Below are positions 9,005 through 16,814 of a stretch of DNA of 64,000 bases, one piece after another (within the stretch, counting starts at the first letter, position 1; each line of letters begins with the position of its first letter). Under the pieces are notes generated by a model that saw nothing but the letters and a program-made list of their open reading frames with translations, had not been told where the DNA came from and did not search any database. Source of the DNA: Chloroflexi bacterium OHK40 (GTDB taxonomy: Bacteria > Chloroflexota > Chloroflexia > Chloroflexales > Chloroflexaceae); assembly GCA_004367505.1 (NCBI GenBank), contig SFCB01000014.1, positions 1 through 64,000 on the forward strand, given 5' to 3'. Both the position numbers and the translations under genes were made by a program.

Positions 9005-9047
9005 GCCAGTACACTCACGCCACGGTCCGTCGCGGAGCGTACTGGCC
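9004..9047. terminator. Inverted repeat between convergent gene and pufM
   Basis: GGCCAGTAC (9004-9012) is exactly complementary to GTACTGGCC (9039-9047) across 26 bases that contain a smaller ACGG-T-CCGT palindrome. It overlaps the stop codon of the upstream plus-strand gene and lies about 115 bases beyond the pufM stop, fitting a shared terminator. No T-run is seen. Confidence 0.4.
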
Positions 9048-9160
9048 AGCACCGCGCCGGGGAGCCCGGCCCCTTCCAGCGGGCGCGACACGCTGAAGAC
9101 GCTGCCGGCGCATCCTGGAGGCGGCATCCCGACGTTCCTTACCAGTACGGTGCCAGATCA

Positions 9161-10078
9161 CTACGGCTGCACGGGCGGAAGCTCCGGGTAATTAATGCCC
9201 GCCTCAACGCCCCACTGGAACCAGTTGTTCACAAAGTCGGGCATAGACAGGAAGACCCCGATCGCCCCCGTCACACCGCAGAGCCACGCGAACCAGAAGG
9301 CCCACAGATGAATCGAATAGGCGTTGGCGTTGAAGCCCATACACCAGCGCCAGAAGAGCTGGGCCCGCTCGGTACCCGTCCCGGGCGCCTGCAACTCGTT
9401 CCACTCCTCGTGGGCGGCATACTTCTCCAATGCCCAGATCGTACCCGCGTGCATCGCGAGCAGCACCGTGGAGCCGAGCAGGAAGAAGATCGAGAGCATG
9501 TGAAACGGGTTGTAGTAGAAGTTCCCGTAGCGCACGCTCACATTATTCGTCCAGTCCAGCAGGGCCTTCAAGCCGTGGGAGGGCGCCTCCGACCAATTCG
9601 CCATCCACATCGGGCGGATGATGTAGATCACCAGGTAGAGGATAATCGCGCCGGTAAAGCCATAGGCCAGGTAGGGCTTGATACCCAGGGCCTTCGCCCG
9701 CGTGTAGAGATGCATGTACCAGCAGAAGATCGAGACCGTCAGGAAGAAGGTGCTGATCAGCCACCAGCCCCCCTGATCCAGGGGCGGGAAGCTGAGCCCA
9801 TAGGCAGCTGCGGGCGGATCGATCTGCAGCACAAAGAAGTACTTGGCGAACGCCAGCGGGTTCCAGCCCACCTGGGAGGCCATCACGGCCAGCCAAATGA
9901 AGGTGAACAACCCACCCGTGACGAAGGCGGCGCTGTTCCAGAAGCCAATGTAGTACGGCCCCAACTGGCTATCGAGGCCGAAGTTCTCGAGAATCGGCAA
10001 CTCCTGAGCTCTGCCAACCCGCCCGCGGTCGCGGGGGCCGAGCTCCAGATCGCCAGGGGTCGGGTTCATGGTGGCCAT
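9161..10078 (-). CDS. pufM: Photosynthetic reaction centre M subunit
   Basis: The 305-residue M subunit of a type-II (quinone) reaction centre, a five-helix membrane protein that with PufL binds the special-pair bacteriochlorophylls, bacteriopheophytins, quinones and iron. The special-pair ligand lies in YYNPFHML (His M202 in Rhodobacter numbering) and the iron ligands in LLAMHAG (M219) and YSIHLWAF (M266). At the accessory-chlorophyll position M182 the text reads ALLDW instead of HLDW, that is Leu for His, the known Chloroflexus trait linked to a third bacteriopheophytin. Position M210 is Leu, not Tyr. It lies 66 bases after pufL in the same transcript, with GAGGG ten bases before the ATG. 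Confidence 0.98.
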   Translation of the reverse strand: MATMNPTPGDLELGPRDRGRVGRAQELPILENFGLDSQLGPYYIGFWNSAAFVTGGLFTFIWLAVMASQVGWNPLAFAKYFFVLQIDPPAAAYGLSFPPLDQGGWWLISTFFLTVSIFCWYMHLYTRAKALGIKPYLAYGFTGAIILYLVIYIIRPMWMANWSEAPSHGLKALLDWTNNVSVRYGNFYYNPFHMLSIFFLLGSTVLLAMHAGTIWALEKYAAHEEWNELQAPGTGTERAQLFWRWCMGFNANAYSIHLWAFWFAWLCGVTGAIGVFLSMPDFVNNWFQWGVEAGINYPELPPVQP

Positions 10079-10144
10079 GGTTTCGTGCCCTCTAGACGAC
10101 GACGGTAGCCCCGTGTGCGCTGGCGTCCACCGTCATCGTAAACA

Positions 10145-11080
10145 TCACACCCCGCTCCACCACGGCAGCGTGTTCCAGAAGTTCCAGAAGCTCACCCAGT
10201 CCTGCACGGGCCACCCCGAGAGCAGGATGCACAGATTGGCCGAGAGCACCCCACCGCAGGCGAAGATAAAACCGAGCCGGTGGATACCGGATTCGCCAAT
10301 GGAGTAGTACTGGATGTCACGGAAGAAGACATTCTCAATATCACCGCCCTCGGGGCCACGGTACTGGGCCGCGCTGAGGATGAGCGAGCCGTGGCAGGCC
10401 AGGAGCCAGGTGGAGCCGAAGAGGCCGGTGATACCGATCGCGTGGAAGGGGTTGTAGAAGAAGTTGTTGTAGCGATAGCCGAAGTTCGAAACCCAATCCA
10501 GGTGGGGCATCACCCCGAGCACGAAGCCCTCGTGCCACTGGCCGAGCGCGATCGGGCGGATGATCTGCAGCGTGAGCCAGGACGAGAAGACCACCCCGTA
10601 GGCCACGGCGATATGGTAGCCCATATCGAGCTTCATGCTGATGTCGACCTGGCGCATCATCCAGCCGAAGAAGGCGATCGTGGCAAAGAAGACCGTCATC
10701 TGCCAGGCGAAGCCTGGTTGCCCCGGGCCAACCAGGGCCAGCCCCACTTCAGCCGGGGGCGGATCGATCCGGCCCGCGAAGAAGTTCTGCGGGTAGGAGA
10801 ATGGCCCGAGGAAGACCGTGTAGTAGAGGTAGAAGGCCGAGCCGAAGATGATGCCCAGTACCGAGACGAAGCCCCAGAATCCGACGTAGAAGGGCCCCAC
10901 CCAGAAGTCGAAGGGGTCGTAGCGAAATAGGGCGCTGAAGGTGGTGCGCCCGCGCACTTTGTACTCGGGCTCGATCTCCTCGATCGTGCGCCCGCCGGGC
11001 ACACGGGTTGCGCGGGCCCCCTCCAGTACCGTGAACGAAAAGTCGGGGAAGCGCGGGTCCTTGGCTTTGGCACCGCTCAT
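10145..11080 (-). CDS. pufL: Photosynthetic reaction centre L subunit
   Basis: A 311-residue L subunit, the length known for Chloroflexus aurantiacus. Ligand motifs are all present: MPHLDW (accessory chlorophyll, L153), YNPFHAIG (special pair, L173), LLACHGS (iron, L190) and GIHRLGF (iron, L230). The start is ATG at 11080 (MSGAKAKDPRFPDF), preceded by GGAAGGGAG six bases upstream; a frame extension to 11146 has no ribosome site. It is the first gene of a pufLM transcript with no pufBA, pufC or bch genes alongside. L and M are separate polypeptides, unlike the fused gene of Roseiflexus, which places the host nearer to Chloroflexus. Confidence 0.98.
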   Translation of the reverse strand: MSGAKAKDPRFPDFSFTVLEGARATRVPGGRTIEEIEPEYKVRGRTTFSALFRYDPFDFWVGPFYVGFWGFVSVLGIIFGSAFYLYYTVFLGPFSYPQNFFAGRIDPPPAEVGLALVGPGQPGFAWQMTVFFATIAFFGWMMRQVDISMKLDMGYHIAVAYGVVFSSWLTLQIIRPIALGQWHEGFVLGVMPHLDWVSNFGYRYNNFFYNPFHAIGITGLFGSTWLLACHGSLILSAAQYRGPEGGDIENVFFRDIQYYSIGESGIHRLGFIFACGGVLSANLCILLSGWPVQDWVSFWNFWNTLPWWSGV

Positions 11081-11206
11081 AGCGGGCTCCCTTCCAGGAT
11101 CGGACGATCGCGGGGTGCGGGCTGCGGCGCCGTCTCGCTCGGGCATCTCCCCGTAGCGACCGGCGCGAAAGTTGCTCGAAAGTCAAAAACTGATGCGTTC
11201 ACGCCC

Positions 11207-11236
11207 AGTATAATACGCTACCCGGCGCCTTGTCAA
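11207..11236 (-). promoter_or_regulatory. pufLM promoter
   Basis: On the minus strand a perfect -35 TTGACA (11236-11231), 18 bases, and a TATACT -10 (11212-11207). Transcription would begin near 11200, giving a leader of about 120 bases before pufL. Confidence 0.65.
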
Positions 11237-11397
11237 GCAAGCGGCGTGCACACAAAAAGAGGCTTTGTGGCGCCACAAAGCCCTTCCGGCAATCACGGAG
11301 CCCCACGACAGCCGTCCGGAAGACCATTGCATATAGGAAACAGCGCGTCAGTACCGGGGGCTGGCGGAAGAGGGTGTACCGGCACCGACGGCCTCCA

Positions 11398-12570
11398 TCA
11401 CGCCCTGGCCGCCGCGCGCCGCCTCCCGCCAGATGTCACGGCGCCGAGGAGCACCAGCATCAGCACCACGCCGCCCAGCACGAAAGTCGCCCCGGCCCGG
11501 GGGCCAACTCCGGTGAGCAGGAGCCCGAGCAGCGGCGGGATCGACGCACCGCCGAGATTGGCGACCGCCAGCACCATGCTCGTCGCGGCACCGCGCCCGC
11601 CCGTCACGCGCGTGACGAGCGCCAGGGTGGTGGGGAAGATCGGCCCACAGGCAAGCCCGAAGAGGCACAGCGCCGCGACGGCCCCGGCCGGGGAGCCGAG
11701 GCTCGCCAGCAGCATGAGCGCTGCCACGAGCAGCAGCCCGAGGGCCGCAAGGAGCAGACCGGCTGCCGACACACGGAACCCGACGAGTGCGCCCAGGCCC
11801 CGCCCCAGCGTGAGCGCCAGCCAGAAGCCCGACACAGCCAGGGCCGCTGCCGCTGGCGCCATTCCCGCGCCCCGCTCCAGGAAGAGAGCCGCCCAGCCGC
11901 CCACCGCGATCTCGGTGCCGCTATACACAAGCAGCAGAAGGCCAAGGAGCAGTACGAGCCCCCACGGTGTCGGCGGCGCATCCCTTCCACGCCCCGCACC
12001 ACCCTGTGGCTCCGCAGCCAGGAACACCGCCGGAGCGAGCGCCAGCAAGAACGCGCCGCCGATCATCATCGCCAGCTCGGGCGCTCCACGCCAGGCCAGA
12101 CCGACGCCCGCCAGTAGTGGCCCGACAATGGAGCCGACTCCAAAGAACAGGTTCACGAAATTGAGCGCCGATGTGCCACGGGCGGCGAAGAGTCGCGCCA
12201 CCAGTACATTGCCTCCCGACAGCACGCACCCGAAACCAAGCCCACCGAGGAGCGCCCCCAGCAGCAGCAGCAGCAGGCTCGGGCTCAGGCTCTCGGCGAG
12301 CGCGCCGAGGCCGAGCAAGGCGGCCCCGGCGCCGAGCACGGCCCGCTGGCCCAGCCGCTCCCCCGCCCAGGCGGTTACCGCCTGTACCAGCACTGTGCCG
12401 CCCGCAAAGGCCGTGAACTGTGCCCCAACGGTTGCTACGTCCTCCCCCACGTTCGTCGCAAGCGAGGGCAGGCTTGGCCCCACTGCCGCGAGTGTAGTGC
12501 CCGCCGCCGCGTAGACCGCGCAGACGAGCGCAAGGGTGGCACCCGGCGAGAGGGGAGGCGTGGTGATCAT
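11398..12570 (-). CDS. MFS-type transporter
   Basis: A 390-residue, strongly hydrophobic protein with about twelve predicted membrane helices split by a short central cytoplasmic loop (AAEPQGGAGRGRDAPP), the layout of major facilitator superfamily carriers. Glycine-rich helices such as LLGLGALAES and FGVGSIVGPLLAG are typical, and the closest style is the sugar/drug-proton MFS group. The substrate cannot be told. ATG 12570 is preferred because GAGGAG lies six to seven bases upstream; the frame runs further to 12675 without hydrophobic character. It lies divergent from nothing and behind pufL on the same strand order, probably a separate unit. The region 12571-12835 upstream shows no gene. Confidence 0.85.
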   Translation of the reverse strand: MITTPPLSPGATLALVCAVYAAAGTTLAAVGPSLPSLATNVGEDVATVGAQFTAFAGGTVLVQAVTAWAGERLGQRAVLGAGAALLGLGALAESLSPSLLLLLLGALLGGLGFGCVLSGGNVLVARLFAARGTSALNFVNLFFGVGSIVGPLLAGVGLAWRGAPELAMMIGGAFLLALAPAVFLAAEPQGGAGRGRDAPPTPWGLVLLLGLLLLVYSGTEIAVGGWAALFLERGAGMAPAAAALAVSGFWLALTLGRGLGALVGFRVSAAGLLLAALGLLLVAALMLLASLGSPAGAVAALCLFGLACGPIFPTTLALVTRVTGGRGAATSMVLAVANLGGASIPPLLGLLLTGVGPRAGATFVLGGVVLMLVLLGAVTSGGRRRAAARA

Positions 12571-12835
12571 TGGCTGCTCCTCAAAAAAGGCGGCACAGCG
12601 CCGCCGTGGCGCGCGGGCAGATTCGCCCCCGCGCTCGAGCGTGTCGCTGGCCCTGGCCGGGCACAGGCGCTGCACCCCGCCGAAAGCGAGAAAGTCTCAA
12701 GAACACGGACCCTATAGCCCCGCTGCGGCCGCCGCTACAGCGAGCCCGAGCAGCCCACGCGCGCAGCAGGAAGGCAAGGCACAGCCTTCCGGCGGCGGGC
12801 CACAACACGGGAGGGTCGCAGGGGACCGCGGCCCC

Positions 12836-14110
12836 CTACCCCACCGACCGGAGCGCGGCACGCTCACTGGCGCGACGATCGAGCAGATCTTCGTAGAGCG
12901 CGACGATGCGGCGGGCCACGTTCCCCCAGCCATACTCCGTCGCTCGCCGCAGCGCCCCCGCCCGCAGCCGCGCGGCAAGCGCCTCATCGTCCAGCACGCG
13001 CGCGATCTGTGCTGCAAGGGCCTCGTGATCGTCGGGCGGGAAGAGCAGCCCGCTGCGTTCGTCCTCGATCGTCAGCGCCAGGCCGCCCGCGTGCGAGGCC
13101 ACCACCACCGCGCCGCACGCGAGCGCCTCTAGCGCGACCATACCGAAGGACTCATAATGCGACGGCACCGCCACGACGTCGGCTGCCGCGAGGTAGGCCG
13201 GCAGCAACTGCTGCGGCTGCGCGCCGAGGAAACGTACCACCGCCGCTACCCCCAACTCGCGGCGCAGCGCGTCGAGGCGCCGCTGCTCGCTGTTCCAGCG
13301 CTCGGGCTCACCCTCCCCCTCACCCCCGATCAGCAACACCTGTACCGTGGCCGACCACGGGCGATCCCCCGCACGAAGCTGGGCCAGGGCGCGAATGAGC
13401 GCGTCCATTCCCTTGAGCGGCTCCATACGCCCGACGCATAGTAGCAAGCGCTCCTGGGCGGGCAGGCCAAGCGAGGCCCGCGCCTCGGTTCGATCCAGCG
13501 GCCGGAAGCGCTTCAGGTCCACGCCGCAGGGCACCACGCGGATACGCTCGGTATCGGCGCCATAGTTCCACACCATCTGGGCCTTATCCAAAGGTGTGGC
13601 GGCCACCACCGCGTCCACCTCGCGCATCAGCCGTCGCTCGATCCCGATCCGCAGGCTGGTTTCGGTCTCCTCCTGGCTCCGCGCGACGCTATTCTTCATG
13701 GCCCCGAGCGTATGGAACATGTGCAGCACCGGCACGCCCCAGCTGCGCCGGAGGCGTAGAGCCGCCTCGCCCGAAAGCCAGTAGTGGCTATGGATCAGGT
13801 CGTAGGTCAGATCCTCTCCATCGGCGAAGCAGCGTACCCGGCTCACGAACTCGGGGAGGTACGTCAGCAGCAGGTTTTTGTCATAGGGAACCGGCGGGCC
13901 CGCGTGGAGGTTCACCACACGCACCCCGCACGAGAGTGGCTCGATCGTTGGGTCGGCACGATTCTGGCTCCGCGTAAAGATATCCACAGGCACACCGCGG
14001 GCACCGAGCTCGCGGGCCAGCTCGCGCACATAGACGTTCATGCCGCCCGCTTCTTTACCGCCCAGGCGCGCCAGCGGGCTACTATGGACGCTCAGCATCG
14101 CGATTCGCAC
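12836..14110 (-). CDS. GT4-family glycosyltransferase (MshA / sucrose-phosphate-synthase-like)
   Basis: A 424-residue GT-B glycosyltransferase of family 4. The N-terminal glycine-rich loop GGKEAGGMNVYVRELA and the DLIHSHYWLSG stretch are characteristic of the MshA / sucrose-phosphate-synthase branch. The C-terminal half has VGRMEPLKGMD and the EX7E motif in YESFGMVALEALACG. The GTG start at 14110 is chosen because GAGGAG lies seven bases upstream and the protein then begins with the first beta strand (VRIAMLSVHSSP). It is preceded by a promoter and an unusually long leader. Acceptor and donor are unknown; in phototrophs relatives make sucrose or glycolipid-type products. Confidence 0.9.
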   Translation of the reverse strand: MRIAMLSVHSSPLARLGGKEAGGMNVYVRELARELGARGVPVDIFTRSQNRADPTIEPLSCGVRVVNLHAGPPVPYDKNLLLTYLPEFVSRVRCFADGEDLTYDLIHSHYWLSGEAALRLRRSWGVPVLHMFHTLGAMKNSVARSQEETETSLRIGIERRLMREVDAVVAATPLDKAQMVWNYGADTERIRVVPCGVDLKRFRPLDRTEARASLGLPAQERLLLCVGRMEPLKGMDALIRALAQLRAGDRPWSATVQVLLIGGEGEGEPERWNSEQRRLDALRRELGVAAVVRFLGAQPQQLLPAYLAAADVVAVPSHYESFGMVALEALACGAVVVASHAGGLALTIEDERSGLLFPPDDHEALAAQIARVLDDEALAARLRAGALRRATEYGWGNVARRIVALYEDLLDRRASERAALRSVG

Positions 14111-14461
14111 CAAACCACTCCTCGCTATTGCCACCCTCTGCCACAGGGGCCGACCTTCAACCGGCGCTGCCGACACATTACAGCTCTACCGGGGCCTCCC
14201 GCCTTACCCGCCAGTAGCGCGGTAAGCGCACGCGCAAACGACGGCCACACAAACAGGCGGACACAACCGGCGCGTGTTGCCTGGCCACGTCCGCCCCAGC
14301 ATCGGGATGCGTAGTTTAAGCCGGGGACCTTCTCCCCACCGTTGGATGTTATACCACCAATGGCCGTTGGCCACAAGCGTACCGGAGCGCTCGCCGGGGT
14401 TGCGCCACCCCTGGCGGGCCGTCCCGTTGGTGCGTCCCTGGTGGGCGCCCTCGGGGGTACA
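14111..14461 (-). other. Intergenic leader region of the GT4 gene
   Basis: 351 bases with no supported gene. It holds a promoter (14348-14376), a hairpin GGGGA-CCTTC-TCCCC (14323-14337) just inside the predicted transcript, and GC-rich sequence up to the GTG start. The leader would be about 230 bases. Confidence 0.4.
14348..14376 (-). promoter_or_regulatory. Promoter of the GT4 gene with an embedded palindrome
   Basis: On the minus strand TTGTGG (14376-14371), 17 bases, extended -10 TGG-TATAAC (14353-14348). The spacer holds the palindrome TGGCC-GTT-GGCCA (14361-14373), overlapping the -35, where a repressor could bind. Confidence 0.5.
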
Positions 14462-15853
14462 CTACGGTGTCCGGAAGTTGACGTAGCGGGGGCCAGGGAG
14501 TGCTGTAAGCTCCAGCGTGCTCCCGTCGGAGGCACAGGCGATGGGCGTACTATCAGCCTCTGTACAGCGCAACTCCTGCGCCGTCCCGAGCTCCAGCCGC
14601 ACCTTCGTGGCCTGGTTTGCCCACAGCACAATCGTGGTCCGCGATCCGGCGATCAGCTGATGAGCCTCCACACCATCGGGGAGCCCGGAGATCGCCGCAT
14701 GATAGCGGTGGTCATCGAGGGCAGCGCGGGCCTGTGCAAAGGCGTAAAAGGCTGGCCGGCGCACCGTCGGCTGATCAGGCTCGACCAGCGCGGTGCTGCG
14801 GAAGCTGTCGCTGTCGTAGACATACCAGATATAGCCCATAATCCCGTCGCGCAGGGCCCGCACATACAGGCGCCCCATGGCGTCGGCCTGGGCCTGGGCA
14901 CACGCGTCGCTGGGCTCCAGGCAGAGCAAGGCGCTCTCAGTGTTAAAGAGCGGCTTTTCGAGCCCGTAGCGCGCCAGAATACCGCGCAAGTAACCTGGCT
15001 TCCAATCCTGGGTACTCAGGGTACCATCGGGATTGCCGTTGTAGTAGCTGTAGCTGTGGTAGGCGAGAATGTCGAAAGAGTCACCGGCGCCTGCCTCAAG
15101 CACCCCTTCAATAAAGCGCGCCTCCTGCCCCTCGCCGGTGACCGGGTCGTAGGGACGATCGAGCAGCAGCCCTCCGTGGATCACCTGAGCCGAGGGGTTG
15201 GCCCGTTTCACCGCCGGGTAGACCACCTTCAGCAGTTCACCGAAGGCCTCCCCGCCGTAGAAGGTCTCGCCCTTCTGGCCCCAGCACCCGAAAGGCGCAT
15301 CGGCATCGAAGACGAAGGCATCGGGCTCGTTGCCGATCTCCCAGTAGCGCACGTTGTACGGTGGGGCGCTGTAGCGTGCAACGGCCTGCTGAACGAAGCT
15401 GGCGAAGGCCTGGAAATGCTCGGGGGCGATCGGGGCGCAGTTGGCGCGGTAGGGCGCAACGGCCCAGGCCGGGCTACCGTGAATGACAAGGACCACCCGC
15501 AGGCCGAGCCGCGTGGCCGTCATCAACTCGGCATCGAGCGCCTGGATGGCCGGCGTATCCCAGCGCAGGGTGCCAGGCGTCGGCTCAACCTCACTCCAGG
15601 ATAATGCGCCGCGCCGCACCCAGCCGGGTGCGAGCGCAACCACGCCGTCGAGCCCACGGGACGGCTCGATCCGGGTGAGCTCCAGACCGAAGATCCCGCG
15701 CGACCCGCCTGTACCCACGAGCGGGAGATAGTGCTGCTGCCTGGTAGGGCCAGTAGCAAGCGCGGAACCGCCGAGCAACACGAAGACGAGCACGAAGGCC
15801 ACCACGCGGCACAGCCGCGGCGCGTTGAAAGGATCATCCCGCACGTTCGTCAT
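14462..15853 (-). CDS. Secreted GH39-like glycoside hydrolase (paralogue 1)
   Basis: A 463-residue protein with an N-terminal signal sequence (hydrophobic VVAFVLVFVLLGGSALATG, residues 17-35) and a TIM-barrel hydrolase domain of the GH39-like kind. The acid/base glutamate is in YWEIGNEPDAF (Glu176) and the nucleophile in LFNTESALLC (Glu306). Conserved blocks shared with two paralogues at 43910 and 45359 include PPYNVRYWE, CWGQKG, GGLLLDRPYDP and IWYVYDSDS. In Pseudomonas the GH39 enzyme PslG is encoded inside the Psl exopolysaccharide operon and trims that polymer; the position here, next to sugar-transfer genes, suggests a similar job. The substrate is unknown. Confidence 0.85.
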   Translation of the reverse strand: MTNVRDDPFNAPRLCRVVAFVLVFVLLGGSALATGPTRQQHYLPLVGTGGSRGIFGLELTRIEPSRGLDGVVALAPGWVRRGALSWSEVEPTPGTLRWDTPAIQALDAELMTATRLGLRVVLVIHGSPAWAVAPYRANCAPIAPEHFQAFASFVQQAVARYSAPPYNVRYWEIGNEPDAFVFDADAPFGCWGQKGETFYGGEAFGELLKVVYPAVKRANPSAQVIHGGLLLDRPYDPVTGEGQEARFIEGVLEAGAGDSFDILAYHSYSYYNGNPDGTLSTQDWKPGYLRGILARYGLEKPLFNTESALLCLEPSDACAQAQADAMGRLYVRALRDGIMGYIWYVYDSDSFRSTALVEPDQPTVRRPAFYAFAQARAALDDHRYHAAISGLPDGVEAHQLIAGSRTTIVLWANQATKVRLELGTAQELRCTEADSTPIACASDGSTLELTALPGPRYVNFRTP

Positions 15854-15885
15854 CCTGGCGCACAGGTGGCCGCCAGGACGGCAGG

Positions 15886-16599
15886 CTACCTGACGAAGCG
15901 ATACTTGAGCAGGGCAAGGATGGCGTAAAAGCCCTGACTGGGCTTCATCTTCTTGCCCTCCTCGTAGGTGCGACCGATATAGCTGATCGGCACTTCGAGG
16001 ATGCGGTGGCCACGCCGCAGCACCTTGGCGGTGATCTCGGGCTCAAGGCGGAAGTCGTTGCTCTCGAGGTTCAGCTCACGGATAATCTCCGTGCGCATCA
16101 CCTTGTAGCAGGTCTCCATGTCCGAGATCCAGCAGTTGTAGAGAAAGTTGGTGAGGAACGTCAGCCCCTTATTGCCCACCGCATTCCAGAAGTACATACC
16201 GGTGTGGCTACCCATAAAACGACTCCCGTAGACCACATCCACACGCCCATCGACGATCGGTTTGATCAGAGCGTAGTAGTCGTCCGGATCGTACTCCAGG
16301 TCCGCGTCCTGGATAATCGTAATCTGGCCACGGGCGTGGGCGAGACCACTGCGCACCGCCGCCCCCTTACCCCGGTTGGTCGGGTGGCTGATCACGCGAA
16401 CGTGCGGGTTCCGCGCCGCCTCGGCTTGTAGCACCTGAAGCGTCTCATCGGAGGAGTGATCATCAACGGCGATGATCTCTTTATCGATGCCGACAGCGTA
16501 GACCCGCTCGAGGATCTGGGGCAGCGTAGCGGCCTCGTTATAGCACGGCATGATCACCGAGAGCAGGGGGCGGTCCATATCTTGGATGTCTATCTGCAT
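15886..16599 (-). CDS. GT2-family glycosyltransferase (dolichol-phosphate-mannose-synthase-like)
   Basis: About 237 residues of a GT-A fold family 2 glycosyltransferase. LLSVIMPCYNEAATLPQIL opens the domain, VDDHSSDETL carries the first aspartates, GKGAAVRSGLAHARG binds nucleotide and the DXD-type QDADLEYDP lies in the middle. The C-terminus lacks membrane helices, so it resembles soluble DPM1-type enzymes that load a sugar onto polyprenyl phosphate. Such lipid-linked sugars are the donors for GT-C membrane enzymes, several of which are encoded in this window. The start is uncertain: ATG 16599 is used, but TTG 16677 and ATG 16578 are also in frame and none has ideal spacing. Confidence 0.88.
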   Translation of the reverse strand: MQIDIQDMDRPLLSVIMPCYNEAATLPQILERVYAVGIDKEIIAVDDHSSDETLQVLQAEAARNPHVRVISHPTNRGKGAAVRSGLAHARGQITIIQDADLEYDPDDYYALIKPIVDGRVDVVYGSRFMGSHTGMYFWNAVGNKGLTFLTNFLYNCWISDMETCYKVMRTEIIRELNLESNDFRLEPEITAKVLRRGHRILEVPISYIGRTYEEGKKMKPSQGFYAILALLKYRFVR

Positions 16600-16661
16600 C
16601 TCCAGGCGTCGCGTCAATGGATTAACAACAAGCGTGTTGTACCAGGCATGTTTCAACATGG

Positions 16662-16678
16662 GTTGAGCGTCGCTCAAC
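16662..16678. promoter_or_regulatory. 17-base palindrome upstream of the GT2 gene
   Basis: GTTGAGCG-T-CGCTCAAC, a perfect eight-base inverted repeat around one base, lying in the 215-base gap before the GT2 gene. The symmetry suits a dimeric regulator; no promoter boxes could be matched with confidence. Confidence 0.35.
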
Positions 16679-16814
16679 TCGACCGCACCCTGCCGTCACC
16701 GGAGCGGAGCCCCTGACCCCAGCTCCACCACCGACCGGGCATACCGAGCCCAGCAAGGCGAGGGTAAGCTCCAGAGCAATCGTCAAGCTGAACCACCCGA
16801 TGCTGAACCTTGCC

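Noticed and set aside
11246-12514. 422-codon plus-strand open frame rich in Ser/Pro/Ala
   Set aside because: Shadow of the MFS transporter gene, whose hydrophobic helices and ribosome site are convincing.
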